Positions 9,625 to 18,307 of a stretch of 64,000 nucleotides of DNA are shown piece after piece. Origin of the DNA: Planococcus salinus (lineage in GTDB: Bacteria; Bacillota; Bacilli; Bacillales_A; Planococcaceae); NCBI RefSeq assembly GCF_003719725.1, contig NZ_RIAX01000005.1, positions 62,001-126,000 of the forward strand. Direction: 5' to 3'. Each line of letters begins with the position of its first letter. Positions within the stretch are counted from its first letter, which is position 1. The notes under the pieces were generated by a model. That model had not been told where the DNA came from and made no database searches. It was given only the letters and a program-made list of their open reading frames with translations. Both the position numbers and the translations under genes were made by a program.

Positions 9625-10641
9625 TCATTTCAATGTATAATGCCGTTCGAAATACGCCTGGTATTCTCCATTGATAATGTTTTCCCACCATTCCTGATTA
9701 TCCAAAAACCATTGGACCGTCTGAGCTATGCCCGTTTCAAAATCATATAGCGGTTTCCATCCCAGACCCTCCAGTTTTGCCGGGTCGATTGCATACCGTT
9801 TATCGTGACCCAGACGATCTGTGACAAACTCAATCATTTTTTCGGATTTGCTCAAGGCGCTGCAGATCGTCTGGACAACTTCAAGGTTTGTTTTTTCATT
9901 GTGTCCACCGATATTGTAAACTTCCCCGCTTTCCCCTTTGTGCAGAACCAAATCGATCGCCCGGCAGTGATCGTATACATGCAACCAATCACGGACATTT
10001 TTCCCGTCTCCGTAAACCGGGACTTTCTGGTCGTTTAAAAGCCTCGAAATCGTCAGCGGTATCAATTTCTCCGGAAAATGGTAAGGGCCATAATTATTCG
10101 AACAGCGGGTTATGTTGACAGGCAAATTATAAGTTTCAAAATAAGCGCGAACCAACAAATCCGAGGAAGCTTTGCTTGCACTGTAAGGGCTGTTCGGCTG
10201 CAAAGGCGTTTCTTCTGTAAAGAAAGTATCCGGATCGAAGTCCAGTTCCCCGTATACTTCGTCTGTTGAAACATGCACAAACTTCTGAATGCCATTTTGT
10301 TTGGACGCGTCCAGTAATACCTGTGTCCCCAGCACATTCGTCCGGATAAATATTTCAGGGTCTGTAATCGACCGATCAACATGGCTCTCCGCAGCAAAAT
10401 GGACAACATAGTCAAATTGCATTTCCTGAAATAAGTCCAGGATAGAGAATCGATCAGCAATATCCATATTAATAAATGTATAATTATCCCGCTTTTCAAT
10501 TTCGCGATGTTTCGTTAAATCGCCCGCATAGGTCAGCAAATCCAAATTACAGATTTGGTATTGCGGATACTTATCCACCATATACTGAACAAAATTCCCT
10601 CCGATAAAACCTGCTCCGCCAGTCACCAGTATCTTTTTCAT
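9625..10641 (-). CDS. rfbB: dTDP-glucose 4,6-dehydratase
   Basis: Extended SDR of 338 residues. KILVTGGAGFIGGNFV binds NAD, HVSTDEVYGEL carries the Thr-Asp-Glu catalytic triad, and SPYSASKASSDLLVRAY holds YxxxK; the family segment TRCSNNYGPYHFPEKLIPL follows. It makes dTDP-4-keto-6-deoxy-D-glucose from dTDP-glucose. The ATG at 10641 has AAGGAG upstream and begins 16 nt after the end of rfbA, so the two are co-transcribed. No rmlC or rmlD is present, so the product most likely goes to the VioA-like aminotransferase rather than to rhamnose. Confidence 0.97.
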   Translation of the reverse strand: MKKILVTGGAGFIGGNFVQYMVDKYPQYQICNLDLLTYAGDLTKHREIEKRDNYTFINMDIADRFSILDLFQEMQFDYVVHFAAESHVDRSITDPEIFIRTNVLGTQVLLDASKQNGIQKFVHVSTDEVYGELDFDPDTFFTEETPLQPNSPYSASKASSDLLVRAYFETYNLPVNITRCSNNYGPYHFPEKLIPLTISRLLNDQKVPVYGDGKNVRDWLHVYDHCRAIDLVLHKGESGEVYNIGGHNEKTNLEVVQTICSALSKSEKMIEFVTDRLGHDKRYAIDPAKLEGLGWKPLYDFETGIAQTVQWFLDNQEWWENIINGEYQAYFERHYTLK

Positions 10642-10657
10642 AGAGTGCTCCTTTGCC

Positions 10658-11545
10658 CTAGATTTTGGTTTGCAACATTTTCTCTGAAGCAATGTCCACC
10701 AGGTATTTACCGTAATCTGTTTTAATCAGCGGTTCCGCTAACTCCAATAATTGTGCATGAGAGATATACCCTCTTCTGAAAGCGATTTCTTCAATACAAG
10801 CGACATATAACCCTTGCCGTTTTTGGATGGCTTCAACAAAGTTGGATGCTTCCAGCAGGGCTTCATGCGTCCCGGTATCCAACCACGCCAAGCCTCTGCC
10901 CATGAGATTGACGTTTACTTCCCCTTTTCGTAAGTACTCCTCAATCACAGCCGTAATTTCTTTTTCGCCGCGCTCCGAAGGCTTGACGTTTTTCGCTATT
11001 TCCACTACTTGATTGTCAAAAAAGTAAAGGCCTGGAACCGCATAAGATGATTTTGGATGTTCCGGCTTTTCTTCTATTGAAACGATGTTCATGTCTTCAT
11101 CCACTTCCACTACGCCATATGCACGTGGATCTGCCACATGACAGCCAAAAATCGTGCACCCTTTTGTCAATTCGGCCGATTCCTTTACCCGGTTACCAAA
11201 ATCAGAGCCATAGAACACGTTATCTCCCAGCACTAAAGCTACGGGGGAGTCTCCGATGAAGCTTTCTCCAATCGTAAAGGCTTCCGCCAAGCCGTTCGGT
11301 TCTTCCTGAATGGCATATTCCAATTTAATGCCAAGTTTTTGTCCGTTCCCAAGCAAACTTAAAAAGCCCGCGATATCTCTCGGAGTAGAAATGATCAATA
11401 TTTCCCGGATACCCGCCAGCATCAAAACAGACAACGGATAATAAATCATCGGTTTATCATAAACAGGAAGCATTTGCTTGGAAATGGATTTTGTTAATGG
11501 ATAAAGACGTGTACCTGTTCCTCCAGCTAAGATAATGCCTTTCAT
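10658..11545 (-). CDS. rfbA: Glucose-1-phosphate thymidylyltransferase
   Basis: A 295-residue nucleotidyltransferase with the full family signature: [18 protein letters not shown], then [26 protein letters not shown] with the metal-binding Asp, and the ending [18 protein letters not shown]. It joins dTTP and glucose-1-phosphate to make dTDP-glucose, the substrate of the next gene. AGGGG precedes the ATG. It lies 17 nt downstream of the aminotransferase gene and 16 nt upstream of rfbB, forming a compact three-gene unit. Confidence 0.97.
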   Translation of the reverse strand: MKGIILAGGTGTRLYPLTKSISKQMLPVYDKPMIYYPLSVLMLAGIREILIISTPRDIAGFLSLLGNGQKLGIKLEYAIQEEPNGLAEAFTIGESFIGDSPVALVLGDNVFYGSDFGNRVKESAELTKGCTIFGCHVADPRAYGVVEVDEDMNIVSIEEKPEHPKSSYAVPGLYFFDNQVVEIAKNVKPSERGEKEITAVIEEYLRKGEVNVNLMGRGLAWLDTGTHEALLEASNFVEAIQKRQGLYVACIEEIAFRRGYISHAQLLELAEPLIKTDYGKYLVDIASEKMLQTKI

Positions 11546-11562
11546 AAAAAACCCCTCATTTC

Positions 11563-12714
11563 TTATAATTGAGTCATCGTTTTTTGATTCACATGCATTT
11601 CTTCGAAAATTTGGCAGATACTTTTTACTGTCTCAAGCCCCAAGTCCCCGTAATAAGGCAGCGACAGGACTTGTTTCACTGCTTTGTGTGCCGACGGCAG
11701 GTGCTCAGCTTGTGCAGATTCCAGGTTCCGGTACCACTCAAAATCACTGCACAAAGGATAGAAGTACTTTCGGGCGAAAACATTGTACTTTTCCAGCTCC
11801 AGATGAACCCAGTCCCTCGACCTGCCGAATTCTACTTCATTGATTTCGATGACAAAATACTGGTAACTGCTTGATTCGCCTTCTAGTTCTGTGATAATCC
11901 GAATACCGGGAATGTCTGCAAGTCCCGATTGATATGCCTTTTTAATGTCGTGTCTTTTTTTTCTTTCTTTCTCCACTGTCTTCAATACTTCCAACCCGAA
12001 GCCCGCCTGTATTTCGTTCATTTTGGCGTTCAGGCCGGAAAGGACAACTTCCTCGGAATTGAGCAAACCGAAGTTTTTCAACAGCTCCAGTTTTTTGTTC
12101 AACTCTTTATCACGAAAAGCAAGAGCGCCGCCTTCGATTGTGTTGAAAAGCTTGGTGGCATGGAAGCTGAACATGGTCATATCTCCAAAAGAACTGATGG
12201 GACGGCCTTTTATCCTGCTTCCGAAAACATGGGCGCCATCGTAAATCACTTTCAGATGGTGCTTCCGAGCAATATACTCAATCTTCTCCACTTCGCATGG
12301 GTTACCAAAAACGTGAACTGCAAGGATGGCACTTGTTTTTTCAGTAATCAGGTTTTCGATTTTATCGGCATCAATATTCAAAGTAACGGGATCAATATCA
12401 CAAAAAACAGGCGTAAGGTGATTCCAGTCGAGCGCCTGGACGGTCGCCGGGAATGTAAAAGGCGTGGTAATCACTTCCCCTTCCAGATCCAGCGCTTTTA
12501 AGCCCAGCAACAACCCCAGAGTACCGTTATTAAACAAAGACAAGTGATCAACTTCCAGGTATTCCTTCAACGTTTCTGTCAGTTTTTTTAATTGGGTGCC
12601 GTTATTCGTCAGCTGCCCACTTTCCAGAATCTGAGTGATTTTTTCAGTGACTGCAGAAACAGCCGGGATTAATGGTTTTGTTACATAAACAGGATTTTCC
12701 AAAGGAACAACCAT
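11563..12714 (-). CDS. DegT/DnrJ/EryC1-type sugar aminotransferase (VioA-like)
   Basis: A PLP-dependent nucleotide-sugar aminotransferase of 383 residues. The opening VTKPLIPAV...[10 protein letters not shown], the [12 protein letters not shown] substrate loop, [10 protein letters not shown] (Asp159 for the pyridine nitrogen) and [17 protein letters not shown] (Lys188, the PLP lysine) are all present. The start pattern and NNG-FNNGT spacing resemble VioA enzymes, which aminate dTDP-4-keto-6-deoxyglucose to dTDP-4-amino-4,6-dideoxyglucose (Qui4N). A 3-amino product (FdtB type) is the alternative, but no 3,4-ketoisomerase is seen. GAGAGGAGG precedes the ATG. The unit order aminotransferase-rfbA-rfbB supports the dTDP-sugar role. 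Confidence 0.85.
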   Translation of the reverse strand: MVVPLENPVYVTKPLIPAVSAVTEKITQILESGQLTNNGTQLKKLTETLKEYLEVDHLSLFNNGTLGLLLGLKALDLEGEVITTPFTFPATVQALDWNHLTPVFCDIDPVTLNIDADKIENLITEKTSAILAVHVFGNPCEVEKIEYIARKHHLKVIYDGAHVFGSRIKGRPISSFGDMTMFSFHATKLFNTIEGGALAFRDKELNKKLELLKNFGLLNSEEVVLSGLNAKMNEIQAGFGLEVLKTVEKERKKRHDIKKAYQSGLADIPGIRIITELEGESSSYQYFVIEINEVEFGRSRDWVHLELEKYNVFARKYFYPLCSDFEWYRNLESAQAEHLPSAHKAVKQVLSLPYYGDLGLETVKSICQIFEEMHVNQKTMTQL

Positions 12715-12751
12715 CTGCTCCCTCCTCTCAAATCATAGCTTTTTGGTGTAC

Positions 12752-14230
12752 TCAATTTGTTTTGGCAGGTTTCATTTTTCTGAGTACCGGGATGATCAAG
12801 TTATAGACTGTCTTTAACTCTTCAATCTTCACAATCTTACAAGCGCCGATATAAAAGACAATTCCAGTCGCTATTTGAAGAAGCATTTTGATAATAAGAC
12901 TGTCAGGGAAAACCTCTCCGGCGTTTAGTACGACAAGCCCCATCGCCATCGTTACGAGGTAGATTGGTATCAGATCCTTCATTTGTTCTCTGACTGAATA
13001 GGAAATTTCCCTGCCGGAATAAAAAATGTTGATGAAAAGGGCGATATAGGAATCTGCCACTACTACCCCTACGAGACCCAGGACGCCCAGCTCCAACCAA
13101 ATAACAAGGGCAATGAGTATGGTCGGAATGATTGTTTTCACGATTTCCAGATACAGAAACAAATCCGACCTTCCTTTTACCTGAAGGATATTCAAATTCA
13201 GCGCGTGGATGGGATAAAGCATCCCGCCCAGGCAAAGCAATTGAAAATACGGGATCATCTCCACCCATTGTCCGCCAAATACAAACAGGATCAGCGGCTC
13301 CCCTATCGCCGCCAAGCCGACCATAATCGGAAATATGATGAAAGCAGATAATTTAATGACTTTCTTGAAACTTTGCTTGAGCCGCTCTTGTTGATCCTGA
13401 ATGCTGCTGAGCACCGGATAAGTTACACGCTGAATGGTTGCCGTCAAGTTTTGGGCAGCCAAGTCATTGAATTTGGAAGCATTCGTATAATAGCCAAGCG
13501 CACTGGCCGAATACTGCTTTCCGATAATGATGAAAAAGATGTTGTTATAGGTGGTGTCAATCAACCCCGACACCAAAAGTTTCCATCCGAAGCCAAACAA
13601 ACGCTTGAAGGAAGCGACACTGAAAGTCAAAGATGGCAGCCATTTCTTTGAGAGCAGTAATAAAAGCGATTGGACGATGTTCATCGCCAAAGTCCGGATC
13701 ACCAAGCTCCACACGCCAAAACCGGCTAAAGCCAGCGCCACGGCTGCAACTCCAGAAGTAATGCTTGCAGTCATATTGACAGTGGCCTGTGTTTTAAAAT
13801 CCACTTCTTTGGTGAACATCGCTTTTGGGATAATTTCAAAAGACTTGATAATGACCCCAAGTGATAACACGCGCAGAATGGAGACCAGTTCAGGCTGATT
13901 AAAAAAGTTGCTGATCGCCGGTGCTGATAAATAGAGAACAAAATAAATGAAAATCGAAACAACGAAGTTAAAATAGAAAACTGTCGAGTAATCGGTTTGA
14001 GTAGCGTTTTGTTCACGGATCAAAGCTTGTGTAAAACCGCTGTCAACGATGGAATTCGAAATGGCGACAAACACGAGAATCATACCGATCAAACCAAAAT
14101 CTTCCGGCATCAGCATACGGGCTAATATAATTTGAATAATGAATTGAATCCCCTGATTGCCCATCAAATCGCCGAAACTCCACAGCAGGCCGCCGATTGT
14201 CTTTTTCTTCAATGAGTTTTGTTGGTTCAT
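12752..14230 (-). CDS. Wzx-like polysaccharide flippase (MOP superfamily), copy 2
   Basis: A 492-residue integral membrane protein with 12-14 hydrophobic segments, opening SLKKKTIGGLLWSFGDLMGNQGIQFIIQIILARML, characteristic of the WzxC/TuaB group. The LMPEDFGLIGMI motif is the counterpart of GPEVFGIIALI in the copy at 5984. AGGGGT precedes the ATG. It is first in the unit leading to the aminotransferase (37-nt gap) under the promoter at 14439-14486. Two flippases with one polymerase suggests two glycans or an exporter for a modified unit. Confidence 0.88.
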   Translation of the reverse strand: MNQQNSLKKKTIGGLLWSFGDLMGNQGIQFIIQIILARMLMPEDFGLIGMILVFVAISNSIVDSGFTQALIREQNATQTDYSTVFYFNFVVSIFIYFVLYLSAPAISNFFNQPELVSILRVLSLGVIIKSFEIIPKAMFTKEVDFKTQATVNMTASITSGVAAVALALAGFGVWSLVIRTLAMNIVQSLLLLLSKKWLPSLTFSVASFKRLFGFGWKLLVSGLIDTTYNNIFFIIIGKQYSASALGYYTNASKFNDLAAQNLTATIQRVTYPVLSSIQDQQERLKQSFKKVIKLSAFIIFPIMVGLAAIGEPLILFVFGGQWVEMIPYFQLLCLGGMLYPIHALNLNILQVKGRSDLFLYLEIVKTIIPTILIALVIWLELGVLGLVGVVVADSYIALFINIFYSGREISYSVREQMKDLIPIYLVTMAMGLVVLNAGEVFPDSLIIKMLLQIATGIVFYIGACKIVKIEELKTVYNLIIPVLRKMKPAKTN

Positions 14231-14438
14231 GTGTTGACCCCTAACATAAGAAGCAATTTTTCTCTGTCAAAAAAATATGATTCAACGCAAAATAATATCT
14301 TTTCTAATAAAACGAAGACGTTGTGCTTTTATCGGTTAACCAAAGAATAAGCAGTAAAATATAATCATATTTATCTAAAATTAAAAAACAACCCTCCTGA
14401 TTACAATACTATTTACTTACTTCTGTTTTATAATTTTC

Positions 14439-14486
14439 ATTCTAACATACTACATAGTAAAAATAACAGATAATTTAGATTATTTT
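14439..14486 (-). promoter_or_regulatory. Extended -10 promoter with upstream AT-rich element (flippase 2 unit)
   Basis: TG-T-TAGAAT (extended -10) is at 14439-14444 on the minus strand, preceded by ACTATGTAGTA, close to the ACTATAGTA of the fcl promoter. The 20-base element CAGATAATTTAGATTATTTT (plus-strand reading) is at 14467-14486, the same distance from the -10 as at 5839-5858. No -35 hexamer is evident. Confidence 0.6.
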
Positions 14487-14544
14487 TTATAAGTAAATAT
14501 TTCCAGAGGTTTTAAGGCTTATTATCTTTCTCCGAATGAGACCA

Positions 14545-14575
14545 TAAAAAAAGAGAGGGGAATTTCTCCCCTCTC
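14545..14575 (-). terminator. Rho-independent terminator
   Basis: A perfect 8-bp stem GAGAGGGG/CCCCTCTC with a short loop is followed on the minus strand by seven to eight U residues. It ends the glycosyltransferase transcript from 15515. Confidence 0.85.
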
Positions 14576-14600
14576 CAAACTGCGATGCATTGAACTCCGC

Positions 14601-15515
14601 CTATACAATCAACTTTTTAATAACTTTCTTTAAAAATCCGGTGTGCATGTAGCACTCTTTGTAATCGCTCTTCAACGCTTCTTTGAATTTGTGCTGTTTC
14701 AACAGAAGAAAAAAGCGGTCTCTTTTTTTCGTCCGTTCGATCACTTCATGATATCTGAAGTTGGTATATCGGTTAATTTCATCAAGCATATCAGCAATAT
14801 CATCATAATGTTTTATTTTGTTTTCGATGTTCGACACTTCTGTATTGGTCCAGGATCCGTTTACTTCCACTCGGTAAGCCGACATATTCTCATCCATATA
14901 GAAAATTGTTCCCTGCAGGGCAGAATAAATGACGAGAGGATAGTCCCCAACAGTCGCATTCATGTAAAAACTTGGCATCTTTAAAACTTTTTCTTTTGAA
15001 TACATAATTGAATTCGTAGCAAAAAGTCCGCCACCACCTTCAATCACTTCAGCTACCGAAAAAACTTTATCGCGTTTACTCGGCCTAATAGGAGCTACTA
15101 CTTTATGGCTTTTGGCCGAAACCTTGGATGCAGCATGTACGCACATACTGCATTCTGGATGAGACTCCATGTAATCCACTTGTTTTTGCAATTTGTATGG
15201 ACTCGTCCAGTAATCGTCTCCTTCGCAAACGGCAATATACTTTCCCTTTGCACGCTCGTGGTTGATCAATTCCACTAGTACTCCCTGTGAATATTGATTT
15301 TCGTTCTGATAAATCGGTTTGATCAAATCCGGGTATTTCTTTTCGTACTCCCTGATAATTTGAGCTGTATGATCAGTGGAAGCATCATCATGGATAAGTA
15401 TCTCGAATGCAAAATCCGTTTTTTGCATCAAAAAACTTTCAATCGCCTCTGCGATAAATTCTCCGTGATTATAGCTCGTGCATATGATACTCACCATCAC
15501 TTTGTCATTCTTCAT
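14601..15515 (-). CDS. Family 2 glycosyltransferase
   Basis: A 304-residue GT-A enzyme. MVSIICTSYNHGEFIAEAI opens the fold, EILIHDDASTDHTAQII is the nucleotide-sugar site and GKYIAVCEGDDYWTSPYKLQKQVDYME carries the EGDDYW metal-binding motif, typical of glycosyltransferases of capsule and teichoic acid loci. AGGGGTAA precedes the ATG. It is a separate single-gene transcript with its own promoter (15595-15640) and terminator. A predicted C-terminal basic tail (KKVIKKLIV) could bind the membrane. Confidence 0.9.
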   Translation of the reverse strand: MKNDKVMVSIICTSYNHGEFIAEAIESFLMQKTDFAFEILIHDDASTDHTAQIIREYEKKYPDLIKPIYQNENQYSQGVLVELINHERAKGKYIAVCEGDDYWTSPYKLQKQVDYMESHPECSMCVHAASKVSAKSHKVVAPIRPSKRDKVFSVAEVIEGGGGLFATNSIMYSKEKVLKMPSFYMNATVGDYPLVIYSALQGTIFYMDENMSAYRVEVNGSWTNTEVSNIENKIKHYDDIADMLDEINRYTNFRYHEVIERTKKRDRFFLLLKQHKFKEALKSDYKECYMHTGFLKKVIKKLIV

Positions 15516-15594
15516 CTAATTACCCCTAATCTGTAATTTTCAAATGGAATCAGCGATTTACCATTATTTTATTCTATAGTGGATATTAATACTC

Positions 15595-15640
15595 ATATTA
15601 CCATAAAATATTTTAAATTTCAGATTATTTAATAAACTTT
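15595..15640 (-). promoter_or_regulatory. Extended -10 promoter with partial copy of the locus element
   Basis: TG-G-TAATAT (extended -10) lies at 15595-15600 on the minus strand. The upstream sequence reads CAGATTATTTAATAAACTTT at 15621-15640, related to CAGATAATTTAGATTATTTT at the other two promoters of the locus and placed 21 rather than 23 nt from the -10. It probably drives the glycosyltransferase at 14601. Confidence 0.45.
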
Positions 15641-15732
15641 ACAAATTTTATTGATTTTTTACACAACTATTTTCTTTTCCACTTGAAATTCTGGAGTTGT
15701 ATTTGTGTCAGTAACTTTTTTCTGCTGCGTTT

Positions 15733-16872
15733 TTATTCGTAAAAATTCTTGTCGCTGTATTGGTTCAATAACCCTTCATCCGAAATAACCAAATGATTTT
15801 TGTTCAGTGTATTCCCTTCAATGACATGCCCTTCTCCCACTCCGATGTAAATCCCGAAATGCGAATTTCCTCTGGGGTTTAATGCAAGGTTATTTAAAAT
15901 TTCAATATCATGGCTCGGCGTTCGAAGGTTCTTCCCGCCATCTCCCGGCCGAACTGCTATATTGTATTCGTTATTAAAAGCATTGTTTGCTTTGATCACA
16001 TTCGCTTCCGCTCCATTTTTCACGTCAATGCCATAATAAAATCCACTTACCGTATTTTTTTCAATTAGACTATTTCTCTCACTTTCAACGGTAATTCCCT
16101 GTTGGTCTGCTTTTTCCGGCCGGTCTTCTGTTACCACACAGTTAATCACATGGTTGTATTCTCCTCCGCCGTAAAGCGAAAGATGACCGTCGCCTGAGTT
16201 GCGGACCACACATGAGTCAATCAGGTTATAATCAGAGGCAAAGTTGATAATCCCTGAACCGTAATTGTTTTCAGATGTCACTTTTCGAACGGTATTGTAA
16301 TTGGAATGATGAAGATGAATCCCTTGAGAAAAGTTCTTTGTATACAAATTTTCTACTAAACTGTTGTTTGTATTTTGCAACAGCACTCCTATATGAGAAG
16401 TCAAAGAAGCTTCCGGTACATATTCCCCCATTAAAAACCCTCCAGTTAAATGGACGTCTGAGGTGTTGTGTATCCAAAACACGCCATACTCTTCATCAGT
16501 ATCCGTCAGAAAAGTGGCTTCTTCCATTTCAATTGTCATTGGCTTCCTGACTTTCAAAGCAAAAAAACTTTCTCCATATCCCGTTACGGCTTTATGTTGA
16601 GGGTTCTTGCTTACTTTGTAGACACCTGGAGGAATTTTCAATGTTCCTCCAACGGGTGTTTCGTCGATGGCTGCCTGGATTTCTTCTGTATCATCGGTCA
16701 TTCCATCTCCTTGAGCATCATAATTGGTTTTCACGTTAACCTCATCATCTCCCCACAATAAATTGTTATTGATCAACAGCATATAACTGATTCCGATTAC
16801 TCCTATCATCAGAACAAACAGCCATGGCGACAGATTATATTTTCCTATGTGACTCCCCTCTTTCCTATGCAA
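15733..16872 (-). CDS. Membrane-anchored right-handed beta-helix protein
   Basis: A 379-residue protein with one N-terminal membrane segment (about residues 16-35, LFVLMIGVIGISYMLL) and an outside part that opens YDAQGDGMTDDTEEIQAAID, the Pectate_lyase_3 signature, then repeated N-rich turns (NNSLVENL, YNTVRKVT, YNLIDSCV, RNSLIEKN, ANVIKANN) that build a right-handed beta helix. Such folds in polysaccharide loci act as lyases, epimerases or glycan-binding proteins; no catalytic residues can be assigned here. The start is uncertain: the TTG at 16872 has no ribosome site, while AGAGGGGAG lies inside the frame about 4 nt before an ATA codon. Confidence 0.7.
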   Translation of the reverse strand: MHRKEGSHIGKYNLSPWLFVLMIGVIGISYMLLINNNLLWGDDEVNVKTNYDAQGDGMTDDTEEIQAAIDETPVGGTLKIPPGVYKVSKNPQHKAVTGYGESFFALKVRKPMTIEMEEATFLTDTDEEYGVFWIHNTSDVHLTGGFLMGEYVPEASLTSHIGVLLQNTNNSLVENLYTKNFSQGIHLHHSNYNTVRKVTSENNYGSGIINFASDYNLIDSCVVRNSGDGHLSLYGGGEYNHVINCVVTEDRPEKADQQGITVESERNSLIEKNTVSGFYYGIDVKNGAEANVIKANNAFNNEYNIAVRPGDGGKNLRTPSHDIEILNNLALNPRGNSHFGIYIGVGEGHVIEGNTLNKNHLVISDEGLLNQYSDKNFYE

Positions 16873-17218
16873 TTACACATTGTGTATGGAAAGTCCTCGA
16901 TATTTCCACATCACATTTTTATTAGAATACCAAATACAAGAGTGAAAGTGAACTTTTACTCTAAAAATTCTGTTATCTTATTTTAACAGCATAAACTTCA
17001 GTTACTGGAACCTTTTACCTTTACATGCAATTAAGCCCTTAAAACATACAGAATATTCACTCGCTTTTCCTTTTCTTTTGATTTATACTGTTTTTAAGGA
17101 GATATTTACAGTTAGAAGCGACTTGTGTTTCAAGATTATTGCTTATTCTACCCTATAAGACCTACTATAATTAGAGGAAGTTTATTTTATCTGAACATTC
17201 AGCACTGGAGGTTTTGAC
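16873..17218. other. Divergent intergenic region with inverted repeat
   Basis: No gene. It separates the minus-strand polysaccharide locus from the plus-strand FemAB-like gene. It contains the 20-base inverted repeat CTGTTATCTTATTTTAACAG (16970-16989; arms CTGTTA/TAACAG) and, on the minus strand, a possible extended -10 TG-G-TATTCT at 16924-16929. Confidence 0.45.
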
Positions 17219-18217
17219 TTGAAGGATTTATTTTACGAACAGGATTATGGAAGACTTTATGAAAAAATAGAGAACGGGACATGTGAGCTGTTTGAATTCA
17301 ATCACCGACTTGGAAAAGTTCATCATTTGTTTATTAAACGGCCAATTCCTGAGCCAATTTCAGGCGCAACTTATTATGACCTCGTCACCCCTTACGGATA
17401 CGGCGGCCCAGTAATCACCGAAGTCGAGCCAGGGGATGAAAAGAAATTGGCACAGAAATTCGAGGAAGCATTTCAGAAATACTGCTTTGAACACCGGATT
17501 GTCAGCGAATTCGTCCGATTCCACCCTGTATTTTCCAATGCTTTGGATTTCGAAGAGTGTTATGAAATTATCCACAGACGCAAAACAACCGGAACCAACT
17601 TGTCAGCATTTGAAGATCCCGTCCAAAAAGAATTTTCCAAATCGACAAGGAGGAATATCCGAAAAGCATTGGAAGCCGGTGTGACTTTCCGTATTACCGT
17701 AAACCCGGAAAGCCTCAAAAACTTTAAAGAAATATACTATCACACTATGGAGCGCAACAAAGCAGAAGCAATCTATTATTTCGACGATGACTATTTTGAT
17801 AACTGCCTTTCCCTGCTGGGAGAGAATATTGTGTTTACAGAAGTACTCTATGAAGATCAAATAATCGGAATGGGTTTGAGTTTCTTTTATGGAGATAGAA
17901 TTCATACTCATTTATCCGGTACCCTTGACGACTTTCATCATTTATCACCGGCTTATGTATTGCAATACGCCTTGACGGTTTGGGGAAAAGAAAACGGCAT
18001 GTCACTGATCCACGATGGCGGCGGCCGAACGGCGTCACCAGACGATAAGTTATTTAAGTTCAAAAAGCAGTTTGGTAAAAATACGGAATTCGATTATTAT
18101 ATCGGGCATAAGATTTGGAACAAAGAAATTTATCATCAATTATGCGAACTGACAAACACAACCCTGAATGATGCTTTTTTTCCCGCTTACCGGGCAAAAG
18201 TTGAGGTTGAAGCATAA
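17219..18217 (+). CDS. FemAB-like/GNAT-fold acyltransferase
   Basis: A 332-residue protein of the FemAB/Acetyltransf_6 group. STRRNIRKALEAGVTFRI is the basic helix motif of these enzymes and HLSGTLDDFHHLSPAYVLQYAL followed by IHDGGGRTASPDDKLFKFKKQFG is the conserved second half. Known members transfer an amino acid from aminoacyl-tRNA or an acyl group from acyl-CoA to cell-wall or sugar amines. The TTG start is supported by CTGGAGG 7 nt upstream. It stands next to a locus predicted to make an amino sugar, so N-acylation of that sugar is a reasonable but unproven role. Two paralogues lie at 28340 and 30442. Confidence 0.8.
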   Translation: MKDLFYEQDYGRLYEKIENGTCELFEFNHRLGKVHHLFIKRPIPEPISGATYYDLVTPYGYGGPVITEVEPGDEKKLAQKFEEAFQKYCFEHRIVSEFVRFHPVFSNALDFEECYEIIHRRKTTGTNLSAFEDPVQKEFSKSTRRNIRKALEAGVTFRITVNPESLKNFKEIYYHTMERNKAEAIYYFDDDYFDNCLSLLGENIVFTEVLYEDQIIGMGLSFFYGDRIHTHLSGTLDDFHHLSPAYVLQYALTVWGKENGMSLIHDGGGRTASPDDKLFKFKKQFGKNTEFDYYIGHKIWNKEIYHQLCELTNTTLNDAFFPAYRAKVEVEA

Positions 18218-18247
18218 TCACCCCTGCGTGATTCCTTTTTGAGAGAA

Positions 18248-18292
18248 AGCCCTCGGACGAAAATCTGTTGATTTTCGATCGAAGGCTTTTTT
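18248..18292 (+). terminator. Rho-independent terminator
   Basis: An imperfect long stem (AGCCCTCGGACGAAAATC with GATTTTCGATCGAAGGCT) is followed by six U residues on the plus strand. It ends the FemAB-like transcript; weaker on the other strand. Confidence 0.8.
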
Positions 18293-18307
18293 GTTGGAAA
18301 GCGTTGT

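Larger units (their letters stand above)
14231..14600. other. AT-rich intergenic region with promoter and terminator
   Basis: No gene is seen. The right end holds the transcription terminator of the glycosyltransferase gene at 14601 and the middle holds the flippase promoter (14439-14486). The leader between promoter and flippase start is about 200 nt, AT-rich, and contains AGGAGG near 14395 followed by a run of U residues, with no open frame of note. Confidence 0.6.

Noticed and set aside
11929-12501. 190-codon plus-strand frame opposite the aminotransferase gene
   Set aside because: Antisense to a gene with complete motifs; composition is that of an opposite-strand shadow.
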